A stretch of DNA of 33,954 nucleotides from Bacteroidales bacterium UBA4230 (GTDB lineage: Bacteria > Bacteroidota > Bacteroidia > Bacteroidales > UBA932). The position numbers and the translations under genes were made by a program. The notes below the pieces were generated by a model. That model saw only the letters and a list, made by a program, of their open reading frames with translations. It made no database searches and was not told the origin of the DNA. This document shows, one piece after another, positions 24,354-33,591 of this stretch. The stretch is taken from assembly GCA_002395605.1 (NCBI GenBank), contig DGXO01000016.1, forward strand, positions 606 to 34,559. The letters are read 5' to 3'. Positions within the stretch are counted from its first letter, which is position 1, and each line of letters starts with the position of its first letter.

Positions 24354-26125
24354 ATTTCAAAGCAGTCTGCCACGTAGGCGCCGATTGCCTGGGCGTGGTG
24401 GTCATAGTAATATACAAACAAACGGTATCCGTCGGGGGATGTAACCAGGGCGACGTCGCCGGCAGCACCGAATTCGCCATTTGTGGCGCCCTTCTGGAAT
24501 ATGCCGATGGCATCGTTCTTCAGGAGAGCCGTAACGGCGGTAGGTTCCGTAATCTCAAAGAAGTGCAGACGGGGCTGGATAGACCATTCCGGGAAGTGGC
24601 TCACCCCGAAGAGGGCCATGAAACGGCCTCCGTTGAAGGTTCTCACTGCAAGGCAGTTGGGATTGATGGCCCAGTTGCCCATAAGTTCCACCCACGTGTC
24701 ACGGTCCTTGCTGTCTATGTAGTGGAGGATGTAGCAGTCCTGTCCGCCGTGCGGGACGGAAGGATCCGAGTTACCTTCATAGTAATCAAGGAACCAGCCG
24801 TCCTTTTCAGGGTTTACGGAAGCCGGAACAACCGTAGCGAAGTTGACGGGAGCGGCACCCCAGCCAAGCCCGAGACCGGCAAAGTCCTTGGTCTTGACTT
24901 CGGAGATTACGCCGTCACGGATGAGGATGTAGCACATTGCCGCAGTGGTGGAGTAGCCCACAATTCCTTCGGCGGTGAACACTATCACGGCATCACCTGT
25001 AATGTCGCCGATCACCTTCATCCTGTGGCCGATAGGGAACCCGAGAGGATTTGTAAAGGTGTGGAAAAGCGTAGGGGCGGTGCTGGGAGAATCCGTAGTC
25101 CAGATATTCACGGTCTGGGACTGCAGGATAGGAACGGTGGAGCCGTCTTCCTTGACGAAATCCATCATTGTGGGAGCATAGTCGCAAAGGAGGATATGCC
25201 CGGCGTCGTCGTTGGTGATGCATTCGGCCGAAGCGCCTCCAAGTACCATTTCACCAACCTTGTTGCCGGTGAAAGCGTCCACAATGAATGGAGCCCTTCC
25301 GTTGCCGATTCCAACGAGAATCTGGGAGCCGATACCGGCAAGGGAAACAAAGCACTTTTTGGTGTAGTCGGGAAGACCTACCTGGGTGACGGGGTCCACG
25401 TTGCAAAGCTGTGCAACAGATTCTGTACGAAGGCCCTGTCCCATGAGCGCGGGAATGCCCTGCTCCACGTTGTAGGTTTTTGTGGTGGTGCCGTTGTGGG
25501 CCGTAACCGTGATTTTGGCACCGGTATTCATGCTGTACTTGGTCTTCTCGTTGTAGGCCTTTCCGTTAATGTCCGTAATCTTGGCATGAGGGACGACCTG
25601 GGCCAGCACATGGACGGAAGAAAGGTCAGAGAGATAAGGGATGAGGATCTTGCCTTCTTCCTCGTAGATTACGCCGGAAGTCTTGACCTCGTCTACCATA
25701 AGGGAAAGGAGAGAGCACTTGGAAGACTTCTCGCGGGTGCCGGTGATGATAATCTTGCGGCTGTTACCGGAAGGATCCGTGAGGGTGAACTCATTCTCTT
25801 CCAGAAGGTTCATCACGCCGAGCCTGGGGGAAATCTTCCAGTTGGGCTGGAGTTCGGCCTGGACGCGAAGGTTCATCATGTAGATAAGGGTCTCGTCGTT
25901 GGACGATTCCGGATAGAAGTAAGGGATGGGAATCTCGAATCTTTCGGCCTCGGGCTCAGTAACCATGAGGCGGCCAAGCTCTTGTTCGGCGTACATGCCG
26001 CTGGGGATGATGGCCGCAATGCTGGTAAGGCCCTGGCGGTTGGCTGTAGGGGCCACGTATTCGGGCTGGTGGCAGGCTGCCGCAAGGAGCGGCAAGACCA
26101 TAAGTATCAAATATTTTGCTTTCAT
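24350..26125 (-). CDS. DUF5018-type lipoprotein, SusE-like glycan-binding candidate
   Basis: The likely start is ATG 26125 (MKAKYLILMVL), one base after the SusD stop, giving 591 residues; a longer frame from 26152 adds nine residues that overlap susD. The signal peptide ends in LLAAAC. The N-terminal 200 residues contain paired strands like DUF5018 immunoglobulin-like domains (FTLTDPSGNSRKIIITGTR and ITVTAHNGTTTKTYNVEQG). The C-terminal 350 residues form a propeller-like region with NDDAGHILLCDY and ITGDAVIVFTAEG, shared with the lipoprotein at 20151-21905. It occupies the SusE/SusF position, so it probably binds the glycan at the cell surface. No enzyme motif seen. Confidence 0.78.
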   Translation of the reverse strand: MKAKYLILMVLPLLAAACHQPEYVAPTANRQGLTSIAAIIPSGMYAEQELGRLMVTEPEAERFEIPIPYFYPESSNDETLIYMMNLRVQAELQPNWKISPRLGVMNLLEENEFTLTDPSGNSRKIIITGTREKSSKCSLLSLMVDEVKTSGVIYEEEGKILIPYLSDLSSVHVLAQVVPHAKITDINGKAYNEKTKYSMNTGAKITVTAHNGTTTKTYNVEQGIPALMGQGLRTESVAQLCNVDPVTQVGLPDYTKKCFVSLAGIGSQILVGIGNGRAPFIVDAFTGNKVGEMVLGGASAECITNDDAGHILLCDYAPTMMDFVKEDGSTVPILQSQTVNIWTTDSPSTAPTLFHTFTNPLGFPIGHRMKVIGDITGDAVIVFTAEGIVGYSTTAAMCYILIRDGVISEVKTKDFAGLGLGWGAAPVNFATVVPASVNPEKDGWFLDYYEGNSDPSVPHGGQDCYILHYIDSKDRDTWVELMGNWAINPNCLAVRTFNGGRFMALFGVSHFPEWSIQPRLHFFEITEPTAVTALLKNDAIGIFQKGATNGEFGAAGDVALVTSPDGYRLFVYYYDHHAQAIGAYVADCFEI

Positions 26126-26126
26126 A

Positions 26127-27767
26127 CTACTTCCACTCATCATATTGTTCAACTAAACCATTGGAACTGAGTTCGCCTTCCGGAATGGGGAAGCGATAAA
26201 GACGGGAGGTGAAGCTGCGGTTGGCGTCGTCTATGGTTACATAGGTGTAACGGTAACCGGTCCCCTCCTTTTCTACCTTGAGGCCGTGCTGCTTGTAACC
26301 GGAAAGACCTACGGGATAGTTCTCGTGGGCGGTCTCCCAGCGGCGCTGGTCCCAGTAACGCTGGCCTTCAAAGGCAAGTTCCACCTTTCTTTCCTGCACT
26401 ATCGCATTCCAAAGGGCGCTGCCTGATTTGTCGGAGTAAGGCAGGCCTACGCGGGCGCGGATGGCCTTCACTGCGGCATTGGCGCCGGCAGCGTCACCGG
26501 TCTGATAGCAGGCTTCGGCCTTGTTCAGAAGGACTTCGGCATAACGCAGGAAGGTGAAAGGATGTGAGCCGCCGGAAGAAGTCACGTCAAAGGCTTCGTC
26601 CACGTTCTTCTTGAGGTAGTAACCGGTAACGGTGCGGCCCTTGGGCTCCTTTTCCGTTTTCCAAGTTGCCCAGCCGTCGGTGCCGTCTACGAAAGGCTCT
26701 ATTTTCCTGCCTTTCCATGATGAGCCGTTATACAGGATGGAAGCCTGGAAACGGGGCTCCAGAAGTTCATACGGAGGAGTGTTGGTTGTGGAGCCGTGGA
26801 AGGCGCTCCAGTCCGGGAAACCGCCTGTTGCGAGCTCATAGCTTTCAACGATTTCCTGGGTGGGGACAGCGTATGCTCCGCCCTTGGAATCTACAACTGC
26901 GTAGTCTCCGCCGGGAGTGTAGCTGGCGTCAAAGCCCTGGGTGATGCCCTTGGAGGCGTCGAAGCAGTACTGAAGGATGGCTTCCTTGTTGCCTGCTGCA
27001 AGGGATTTGGAGATGCCGTCGGCGTAATTTCCCTCAAGGGCGTAGCCAAGTTCTTCCAGTTTGCCGGCTGCGGCTATCACCTTGTCGTAGCGCTTTGCGT
27101 AAAGCATTGCGCGGGAGAGGTAACCGTAAGCCATGCCCTTGTCCATGCGGCCCTTGGAGGCTTCGCGTGCGGGGAGATTGTCGGCGGCAAACTCAAGGTC
27201 GGCTTCAATGAAGTCCCATGCCTCTTCTTCGGTGCTGAGCTTTGCGTCCTTTGAAATCTTGGAAAGGTCTTCGTCGTAGATAATCACGTCTTTGTAGCGC
27301 TTCACCAGTTCAAAGTACAGGAAGCCTCTCACCAGGCGGATTTCGGCCTCAAGACGCGTTTTGTCTTCATCGCTCATCTGGCCGAATTCCTTGAGGTAAC
27401 TGAGGGCCTCGTTGGCCTGGCGGATATTGGTGTACAGGGAGCCCCACTTGCCAAGATAAACGTCGTAGGTCTGGGCCGTGACCGTTGTTCCGCCATAAGA
27501 GATGTAAGACGGGATGTAGGCCATGGCGTTGAAGTTATAGGACGTGTACTTGAGTTCGTCGGTGAGAGCCTCCGTAAGTCCCAGCTGGGTGGGATAGGCG
27601 TTGTAATTCCAGAAGAAGGTGAACAGGTAGTTCACGGAGTATTCGGCATTGGCGGTATTTTCCCACATGGTGCGGGAAGACACGCTGCTGGTGGGAGTAA
27701 GGTCCAGGACACCGCTGCAGGAAACGGTGAGAGCAAGTGTCAGGGCAATAAGTATATTCTTTCTCAT
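26127..27767 (-). CDS. susD: RagB/SusD family nutrient uptake lipoprotein
   Basis: 546 residues. The signal peptide ends in LTVSC (Cys17), followed at once by the SusD opening LDLTPTSSVS. The helical TPR-like core is visible in EAEIRLVRGFLYFELVKRYKDV and ARAMLYAKRYDKVIAAA-type segments, and the C-terminal SusD signature in FLRYAEVLLNKAEACYQTGD and VQERKVELAFEGQRYWDQRRW. SusD proteins sit on the outer membrane and form the lid over the SusC channel, holding the glycan. The gene starts 19 bases after the SusC stop. The ligand is unknown; the symbol marks the family only. Confidence 0.95.
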   Translation of the reverse strand: MRKNILIALTLALTVSCSGVLDLTPTSSVSSRTMWENTANAEYSVNYLFTFFWNYNAYPTQLGLTEALTDELKYTSYNFNAMAYIPSYISYGGTTVTAQTYDVYLGKWGSLYTNIRQANEALSYLKEFGQMSDEDKTRLEAEIRLVRGFLYFELVKRYKDVIIYDEDLSKISKDAKLSTEEEAWDFIEADLEFAADNLPAREASKGRMDKGMAYGYLSRAMLYAKRYDKVIAAAGKLEELGYALEGNYADGISKSLAAGNKEAILQYCFDASKGITQGFDASYTPGGDYAVVDSKGGAYAVPTQEIVESYELATGGFPDWSAFHGSTTNTPPYELLEPRFQASILYNGSSWKGRKIEPFVDGTDGWATWKTEKEPKGRTVTGYYLKKNVDEAFDVTSSGGSHPFTFLRYAEVLLNKAEACYQTGDAAGANAAVKAIRARVGLPYSDKSGSALWNAIVQERKVELAFEGQRYWDQRRWETAHENYPVGLSGYKQHGLKVEKEGTGYRYTYVTIDDANRSFTSRLYRFPIPEGELSSNGLVEQYDEWK

Positions 27768-27786
27768 AATAACTTTTCCTCCTCCT

Positions 27787-30700
27787 TTAGAATGTAAGGG
27801 TGATGCCGCCCATCACCAGGCGCTGCTGGGGATAATAACCGTTGTTCACGCCCGGGGATTCGGGGTCGATGCCCTCCGGAAGACCGTCTATGGTGAACAG
27901 GTTCTGGCCTTCGGCAAAGATACGGAAAGCCTGGATGCCAAGCTTCTGGGTCCACTTCTTGGGGAAGGTGTAGCCAATCTGGGCGGTTTTCAGACGCACG
28001 TACTTGCCGTCACGGATCCAGAACGTGGAGCTTAGGCCGTTGTCTCCGCCGTGATTGGTCTTGGCAAGGGTAAGACGCGGGAAAGTTCCGTTGGGGTTGA
28101 ACTCGGAGTAGGCGTTCTCTACAAGGAACAGAGGAGAGTTGCCGCCTTCCTTGAAGGTCTGGGTCCAGATGGTGTTGTCGTCGTTGTCGTTGTAATAGGT
28201 ACCAGTCATGGAAATGTCAAAGAGGGCGCCGCCCGTGAACTGCAGGTTGAGGTCGAAGCCCTTCCAGCCGGCATTGAAATTAAGGCCGTAGGTGAGTTCA
28301 GGACGGTTGCTTCGGCCGAAATAGCCTTTGTCGTCTTCGTCAATCTTGCCGTCACCGTTAAGGTCTACGTAGCGGATATCGCCAAGGTTGGGGCGGGTGC
28401 CGTACCAGGAAGAATTGTCAATCTCTTCCTCGGTCTTGTACAGGCCGTCGGCCTGCCAGCAGAGGATGCTGCCGTATGTGGTGCCGCTCACCTTGCGGTA
28501 ATCCACGATGTTGGGGTCGTCATTGTACTTGAGCCAGCGGGTCTTGGAGTAAGTTAGCGTACCCGTCACCTCATAGTAGAAGGGGTCTCCCGCAAGGTCA
28601 AAATGGTTGTGGTGACGAACCAGGATATCAATACCCTTGGCATCAATTGCATTGCCGTTCACCCACTCAGGATAGTAGCCGCCCATTGAAGAAGGGAAAC
28701 CGGTGCTCTGGTAGGTTAGCATGTCGTAGGTGTAGTTGTAGAAGCCGTCTATTTCCATGCCCAGAAGGCCGTCCCACAGGGAGAAGTCTACGCCCACGTT
28801 CCAGCTCTGGGTCTTTTCCCAGGTAAGATTAGGGTTGGCGATTCCTTCCGTATAATAGGCGGGGACAACCTGGGCGGCGCCTCCATACTGCCCAAGGGCA
28901 ATGTTTCCGGACTTGGCGTAAGTGCTCAGGAAGGCGTATTCGGACACGCTGTCGTTACCAAGAAGACCCACGCTTGCGCGGAGTTTGAGGTCGTCCAGCC
29001 AGGTGAGGCCCTTCATGAACTCTTCCTGGGACAGACGCCATCCAAGTGACACCGAAGGGAAGAATCCCCAGCGGGTCTTGGCCATGCCGGCGAACTTGTA
29101 GGAGCCGTCGTAGCGACCGGTGAATTCGGCGAGGTATTTTTCGGCGTAGTCGTAGCGTGCGCGGAACACGAAGCCAAGGCTGCGGGAAGCGCTGCTCCAG
29201 CCGCCGGCGGGAAGGCTTGTGCGAACAATACCGTTGGAGAGTTCAGGCAGGGAAATGAAAGGAAGGGACTCCACATATGCGCTGAGGCCGTTTCCTTTAT
29301 AGTCCCTGTATTCGGCAAGGGCCATGAGGTCCAGGTTGTTCTTGCCGAAACTGTTCACGTAATGGGCGCTTGCCTGCCCAACAATCTGCTGGGAGAACAC
29401 GGCGCCTTCGCCAAGGTTGTTGATCTGCTCGGGATCCGGAGCGGGGTTGATGTCGGAGCCAATATGGGGATTGTCCTTTCTTGCCTGCCACACCCAGCCG
29501 TCTTCCGTGCGCACCCTCTGCATCATGGTGTAGTGGGTGCTAAGGTTCTTGTCATAGCTCACGGAGTATCCGTAAGAGCCGGAAGCCTTCAGGGAAAGGC
29601 CCTTCACCCACGGAATGCGCCATTCAAGGGCGGCGTTGACGTCTACGCCGGCGCTGCGGTTTTTCTTGTAGCCGGACTCATATATTGCGGCGAGGGGGCT
29701 TACCAGGAAACTCTGGTTGTCCTGGACGGCGCCGGTGTAATAGCCGTCGTACATGACGGGGAGGTAAGGGTGCATCTGAACCGCCTGGCGGGCAATTGAG
29801 AACCAGCCTACTTCGGTGGCGCCGCCATCCGTACCGCCGGAAAGGAAGGCGGGCGTGGAGCGGTTTCCAAGGACGCCGGATATGCCGACCTTGTAGCTGA
29901 GATGCTTGGAGAGGTCTCCCTCAATGTTGGAGCGGATGTTGTAACGGCGATAATTGAAGCGGTCTATGTTACCCTTCTGGTCCATTATACCAACCGATGT
30001 GAAGAAACGGGCCTTGTCGGTGCCGCCCTGGATGGTGACATTGTGTTTCTGGGTGAGGCCGGTGCCGAACACCTTGTTCACATAGTCTACGTTGTCCCAG
30101 CCGTCACGGCCTTCACGCATGGCCTGGATGTTCTTCTGGGTGAAGTAAGGGACATAGTCCTTTGACGAGGCTATTTCACCGTTTGCCAGCTGGTCCATCA
30201 TCTGGGCCACATTATAATAATAGGCAAACTGGGGGCCGTTCATGAACTGGGGGAAGTTGGCGTTCATGGATGCGCCCACGGAGCCGTTGTAGGTAATGCG
30301 GGTGTCTCCCTTGTTACCTTTCCGGGTGGTGACCACAATCACGCCGCCCGCAGCCTTGAGGCCATACACCGCAGCGGAGGCGCCGTCCTTCAGGACGGAG
30401 ATGCTCTCGATGTCCGCGGGGTCTATGTCGTTGATGTTGTCCACGGGGAAGCCGTCCACCACATACGCTACGCCGTAAACGGAGCCGCGGATGCGAAGGG
30501 AGGCCTGGTCAAGGCCAGGCTCACCGGATTCCTGCACGGAGGAAATACCGGAAAGCTTACCTGCAAGCACCTGGGACACGTTTGTGGCCGGAGCCTTCAG
30601 GAGTTCGTCGCCCTTAATGGCCGAAACTGCCGCGGTGAGGGTTTCCTTCTTGGCGGTGCCGTAACCGACCACAACTACATCGTCCAGATAGAGGGCATCC

Positions 30701-30990
30701 TCCGTCATCTGGATGTTGATGGGGTTTCGGCCGTCAAAAGTGTGCTCCTGGGTAGCGAGACCCAGGCATGAGAACTCAATGACGCTTCCTTTGGAAGCCT
30801 GCAGGGAATATGTGCCGTCGGCACCCGTCATGGTGCCTTGCGTGGTGCCTTTCACCAGCACCGTAACGCCAGGAAGCGGCGCGCCGTCCTGGTCGGTGAC
30901 CTTTCCCCTCAGGGTTCCCTGGGCGAAGGCCGACTGGGCCAGGAGCAGCCCGGCCACGACGGTAAACAACAATTTAAGAAATCCTTTCAT
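27787..30990 (-). CDS. susC: SusC/RagA family TonB-linked outer membrane transporter
   Basis: 1067 residues. A cleavable signal peptide (cut near AFA-Q, residue 23) leads into a carboxypeptidase-regulatory-like domain (GTLRGKVTDQDGAPLPGVTV). The TonB-box and plug region begin at DDVVVVGYGTAKKE, and RIRGSVYGVAYVVDGFPVDN is the usual plug motif. The remainder is the outer-membrane barrel, with a SusC-type end (NLFTIDGLPEGIDPESPGVNN to QRLVMGGITLTF). It imports large oligosaccharides into the periplasm with energy from TonB. It starts three bases after the epimerase stop, so the two are cotranscribed. The missing N-terminal signalling domain means no ECF anti-sigma partner is expected. Confidence 0.96.
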   Translation of the reverse strand: MKGFLKLLFTVVAGLLLAQSAFAQGTLRGKVTDQDGAPLPGVTVLVKGTTQGTMTGADGTYSLQASKGSVIEFSCLGLATQEHTFDGRNPINIQMTEDALYLDDVVVVGYGTAKKETLTAAVSAIKGDELLKAPATNVSQVLAGKLSGISSVQESGEPGLDQASLRIRGSVYGVAYVVDGFPVDNINDIDPADIESISVLKDGASAAVYGLKAAGGVIVVTTRKGNKGDTRITYNGSVGASMNANFPQFMNGPQFAYYYNVAQMMDQLANGEIASSKDYVPYFTQKNIQAMREGRDGWDNVDYVNKVFGTGLTQKHNVTIQGGTDKARFFTSVGIMDQKGNIDRFNYRRYNIRSNIEGDLSKHLSYKVGISGVLGNRSTPAFLSGGTDGGATEVGWFSIARQAVQMHPYLPVMYDGYYTGAVQDNQSFLVSPLAAIYESGYKKNRSAGVDVNAALEWRIPWVKGLSLKASGSYGYSVSYDKNLSTHYTMMQRVRTEDGWVWQARKDNPHIGSDINPAPDPEQINNLGEGAVFSQQIVGQASAHYVNSFGKNNLDLMALAEYRDYKGNGLSAYVESLPFISLPELSNGIVRTSLPAGGWSSASRSLGFVFRARYDYAEKYLAEFTGRYDGSYKFAGMAKTRWGFFPSVSLGWRLSQEEFMKGLTWLDDLKLRASVGLLGNDSVSEYAFLSTYAKSGNIALGQYGGAAQVVPAYYTEGIANPNLTWEKTQSWNVGVDFSLWDGLLGMEIDGFYNYTYDMLTYQSTGFPSSMGGYYPEWVNGNAIDAKGIDILVRHHNHFDLAGDPFYYEVTGTLTYSKTRWLKYNDDPNIVDYRKVSGTTYGSILCWQADGLYKTEEEIDNSSWYGTRPNLGDIRYVDLNGDGKIDEDDKGYFGRSNRPELTYGLNFNAGWKGFDLNLQFTGGALFDISMTGTYYNDNDDNTIWTQTFKEGGNSPLFLVENAYSEFNPNGTFPRLTLAKTNHGGDNGLSSTFWIRDGKYVRLKTAQIGYTFPKKWTQKLGIQAFRIFAEGQNLFTIDGLPEGIDPESPGVNNGYYPQQRLVMGGITLTF

Positions 30991-30993
30991 ACG

Positions 30994-32178
30994 TTATTGT
31001 TTAGATGCAATTTCTTCTAAGATGGTCCCTATCTGGTAAAGGGCGCGGGGAACGTGGAAGCAGCCCTTCCACTTGCCGCCCTTGAGCGGAAGCAGGACCT
31101 CTCCCCTGCGGTTGAGGTAGCCGTACCATTCGGGGTATTCGTGGTCCTTGAAGTTGGTCCAGAGGTAGTCGTCAAGCTTCAGGAACCACTCCAGGGCCTC
31201 CTTGTTGCCGGTGAGCTGGTAGCCCTTGATCATGCAGATTGCAGCCTCAAGGTGCACCCACCAGAGTTTCTGGTCCCACTCAAGTTCCTGGGTGGGATAG
31301 CCCTTGCGGTCCATGAAGTAGAAGATGCCGCCGTACTCCTTGTCCCAGCCGTAATTGATTACGCGGAGGGATATCTCCACGCTCTTTTCGATGATGTCCT
31401 GGCGGCCAAGCCTGAGGCCAAGGTTCATCATGAACCACAGGGCCTCGAGATCGTGGCCGGGGTTCACTTTTCGGCCCTCAAAGCAGTCTATGAGGGAGCC
31501 GTCCGGGGCAAGGTTCTCCACCATTACGCCAAGGTCCGGCTGGTAGAAGACATCAAAAACCTCATGGAGGGCCTCCTCTATGGTTTTGTCCAGCAGGGAC
31601 TTGTCTTCAATGATGGGCTCTACCTCCAGGGCCATGTTGCAGATGATCATGGGGAGGGCGAAGTCCTTCATGGGACGGGTTCCGGGTACGCCCTTGGACC
31701 ACTTTCCCTTAGGGTTTGAGCGGCGGTCCAGGATGCGCTGGAAGGTTTTGCGGGCAATTTCGGCGTAATGCTCGCTGCCGGTTGCGACGGCAAGCTGGGC
31801 AAAAGCCATACAGGCAAAGGTGTTGGAGAAAATGTTGTAGGGGGCAATGATGGGCTTTCCCTCCCTTGTGAGGGAGAAATAGAAGTCGTAGTTTCCGTCA
31901 TGGCCGAATTTTTCAAGGAACGCCGCGCCCTGCTCTGCGCAGGCCAGCCATTCCGGGTTTTTCTCCACTTTGTTATAAAGCATGGCGAACATCCACACTT
32001 CCCTGCCCTGGAGCCAGACGAACTTGTCCGTATCGAAAACGGAACCATCTCGGTTAAGGCAGGTGAAGTAGCCGCCGTACTCTTTATCCTGTGATTTTTC
32101 AAGCCAGAAGGGCAGTACGCTGCCATAGAGTTCGTCCTGGTAGCGCTTTGCCATATTTCTAAAATTCAATGATGACAT
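30994..32178 (-). CDS. AGE family epimerase (N-acylglucosamine 2-epimerase-like)
   Basis: 394 residues, typical of the AGE alpha/alpha-barrel family. Landmarks are FVWLQGREVWMFAMLYN, the RPMKDFALPMIICNM segment, NPGHDLEALWFMM and WVHLEAAICMI in the middle, and CFHVPRALYQIG near the end; the histidines in PGHDLEA and CFHVPRA match the catalytic pair in known AGE enzymes. AGE enzymes interconvert GlcNAc and ManNAc, while relatives act on mannose or cellobiose, so the sugar is not certain. There is no signal peptide, so it works in the cytoplasm on the imported sugar. It is the first gene of the SusC/D operon, with its own promoter. Confidence 0.87.
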   Translation of the reverse strand: MSSLNFRNMAKRYQDELYGSVLPFWLEKSQDKEYGGYFTCLNRDGSVFDTDKFVWLQGREVWMFAMLYNKVEKNPEWLACAEQGAAFLEKFGHDGNYDFYFSLTREGKPIIAPYNIFSNTFACMAFAQLAVATGSEHYAEIARKTFQRILDRRSNPKGKWSKGVPGTRPMKDFALPMIICNMALEVEPIIEDKSLLDKTIEEALHEVFDVFYQPDLGVMVENLAPDGSLIDCFEGRKVNPGHDLEALWFMMNLGLRLGRQDIIEKSVEISLRVINYGWDKEYGGIFYFMDRKGYPTQELEWDQKLWWVHLEAAICMIKGYQLTGNKEALEWFLKLDDYLWTNFKDHEYPEWYGYLNRRGEVLLPLKGGKWKGCFHVPRALYQIGTILEEIASKQ

Positions 32179-32202
32179 GATTGTATTTGGTTAGTACAGG
32201 CA

Positions 32203-32232
32203 CAAATATATAAAAATTTCGAAACTATTCAA
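32203..32232 (-). promoter_or_regulatory. Promoter of the epimerase-SusC/D operon
   Basis: On the minus strand TTG (32232-32230) and TATATTTG (32210-32203) are 19 bases apart, matching the Bacteroidetes consensus. The epimerase start at 32178 lies 24 bases beyond the -7 box. It is back to back with the regulator promoter, with 60 bases between the two -33 boxes. Confidence 0.75.
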
Positions 32233-32266
32233 AACTTATTGTCATTTTTTACACAAACCTTAATTT

Positions 32267-32289
32267 CTTTTTAACGTTTTATTAAAAAG
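32267..32289. promoter_or_regulatory. 23-base palindrome, candidate ROK regulator operator
   Basis: CTTTTTAA (32267-32274) and TTAAAAAG (32282-32289) are perfect inverted arms seven bases apart. The total of 23 bases and the T-rich left and A-rich right arms resemble NagC/Mlc operators of E. coli. It ends three bases before the -33 box of the ROK gene. Confidence 0.6.
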
Positions 32290-32292
32290 TTC

Positions 32293-32323
32293 TTGCGAAT
32301 AATCCGCCAATTAATTATATTTG
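32293..32323 (+). promoter_or_regulatory. Promoter of the ROK regulator gene
   Basis: TTG at 32293-32295 and TATATTTG at 32316-32323 are 20 bases apart, an exact consensus match. The start codon at 32340 follows after 16 bases, so the message has almost no leader. Confidence 0.75.
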
Positions 32324-32339
32324 CAAAAAAGTCAACCAC

Positions 32340-33536
32340 ATGGAGCCACTATCCCGCAACATAAGCGGGCACTACGCCCTTGAGAAAAAAGCCATCCTGG
32401 CCCTTTGCAGCAGTCATTCAGGCTACAGCATCGCGGATTTTGCGCGCCATCTTGGGGCAAGCATCCCAAAAGTCACGCGCATAATTGCGGAAATGGTAGA
32501 GGAAGGCTATTTAGCCGAACTTGGAAAAACGGAATCCTCCGGAGGCCGAAGGGCCAGCGTCTTCGGCTTTAATCCAGGCGCAGGCTACTTTGTGGGCATC
32601 CACGTTGAGCACGAAAGCATCTCCGTTGCCGTCACGGATTTCCCCGGGAATGTCCTGCACATGCTGGACGGCATCCCGTTCCAGCTGGAGAAAACGGAGG
32701 AATCAGTCCGTGCTATGTGCCGGGAGGTCAACTCCCGCCTTGGAGCCATCGACATAGACCCTTCAAAGGTTTCGGCATACGGGGTGGACATCACAGGCCG
32801 CGTGCACAGGGTCACGGGGTACAGCTATTCCTTCTTCATCAGCGAGGAAAAGCCCCTGAGAACCCTTTTGGAAGAGGAATTCGGCAAGCCGGTTGTGGTG
32901 GAGAACGACACCCGCGCCATGGCTTGGGGCGAATATGTGTGCGGCGTGGCCTCCGACGAAAACACCATTCTTTTCCTCAACGTCGGCTGGGGCCTTGGTA
33001 TGGGGATGGTGCTGGACGGCAAGCTCTTTTACGGAAAATCCGGCTTTTCCGGAGAATTCGGCCACTTCCCTCTTCTTGACAACAACCTCTACTGCAGGTG
33101 CGGCAAAACCGGATGCCTTGAGACCGGCGTTTCCGGCCTTGCGCTGCACAGGCTTGTTGTGGAGAAGCTCTCCGAAGGCCGGACTTCGGTGCTTTCCCCA
33201 GCATATAAGAGGGGGGCCGAAATCACCCTTGACGACATCCTCCAGGCCATGGAGAAAGAGGATGTGATGGTGATCGAGTGCATTGAAGAGATGGGGGCGA
33301 CGCTAGGCCGCGCCCTTGCAGGCCTTATCAACATATTCAACCCTGACCTTGTGATTGTAGGAGGCCGGCTCAGCGTAACACAGCGCTACCTGCTGCCGCC
33401 GCTCAGGAGTGCCGTGAACAAGCACTCCCTCAACATAGTGAACAACGACACCCACATAAAGGTGTCGCGCCTTGGCAAAAGCGCCGCCGCAATTGGCGCC
33501 AGCCTCCTTGCCAAGGACCACGTGCTGCACATGTAG
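32340..33536 (+). CDS. ROK family transcriptional regulator, NagC-like
   Basis: 398 residues, the length of NagC/Mlc rather than of ROK sugar kinases (about 300). An N-terminal winged helix-turn-helix spans about residues 16-75 (DFARHLGASIPKVTRIIAE, then SSGGRRA). The ROK domain has GEFGH (238-242) and the zinc motif CRCGKTGCLE (252-261), plus Asp190 in VENDTRAMAWGE. The phosphate-binding DxGGT motif of kinases is absent: the matching segment reads GIHVEHESISVAV. Loss of kinase activity and a sensor role for an amino sugar or its phosphate are therefore likely. It is divergent from the epimerase operon with a palindrome between, so it probably controls that operon and itself. Confidence 0.88.
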   Translation: MEPLSRNISGHYALEKKAILALCSSHSGYSIADFARHLGASIPKVTRIIAEMVEEGYLAELGKTESSGGRRASVFGFNPGAGYFVGIHVEHESISVAVTDFPGNVLHMLDGIPFQLEKTEESVRAMCREVNSRLGAIDIDPSKVSAYGVDITGRVHRVTGYSYSFFISEEKPLRTLLEEEFGKPVVVENDTRAMAWGEYVCGVASDENTILFLNVGWGLGMGMVLDGKLFYGKSGFSGEFGHFPLLDNNLYCRCGKTGCLETGVSGLALHRLVVEKLSEGRTSVLSPAYKRGAEITLDDILQAMEKEDVMVIECIEEMGATLGRALAGLINIFNPDLVIVGGRLSVTQRYLLPPLRSAVNKHSLNIVNNDTHIKVSRLGKSAAAIGASLLAKDHVLHM

Positions 33537-33591
33537 CCGCGGTTCGGCCACAAAATGACAGACTGAAGCAAGTTATATTAAAACATACATT

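Noticed and set aside
24338..26170. 610-codon open frame on the plus strand
   Set aside because: It mirrors the DUF5018-type lipoprotein almost exactly. Long antisense frames are common here because of the GC-rich third codon position. The minus strand has a signal peptide, lipobox and operon context.
28165..28200. GTCGTCGTTGTCGTTGT microsatellite-like run
   Set aside because: It lies in the SusC reading frame and simply encodes an Asn/Asp-rich loop.
32340..33536. ROK protein as a sugar kinase
   Set aside because: It has an N-terminal DNA-binding domain and lacks the DxGGT phosphate-binding motif.
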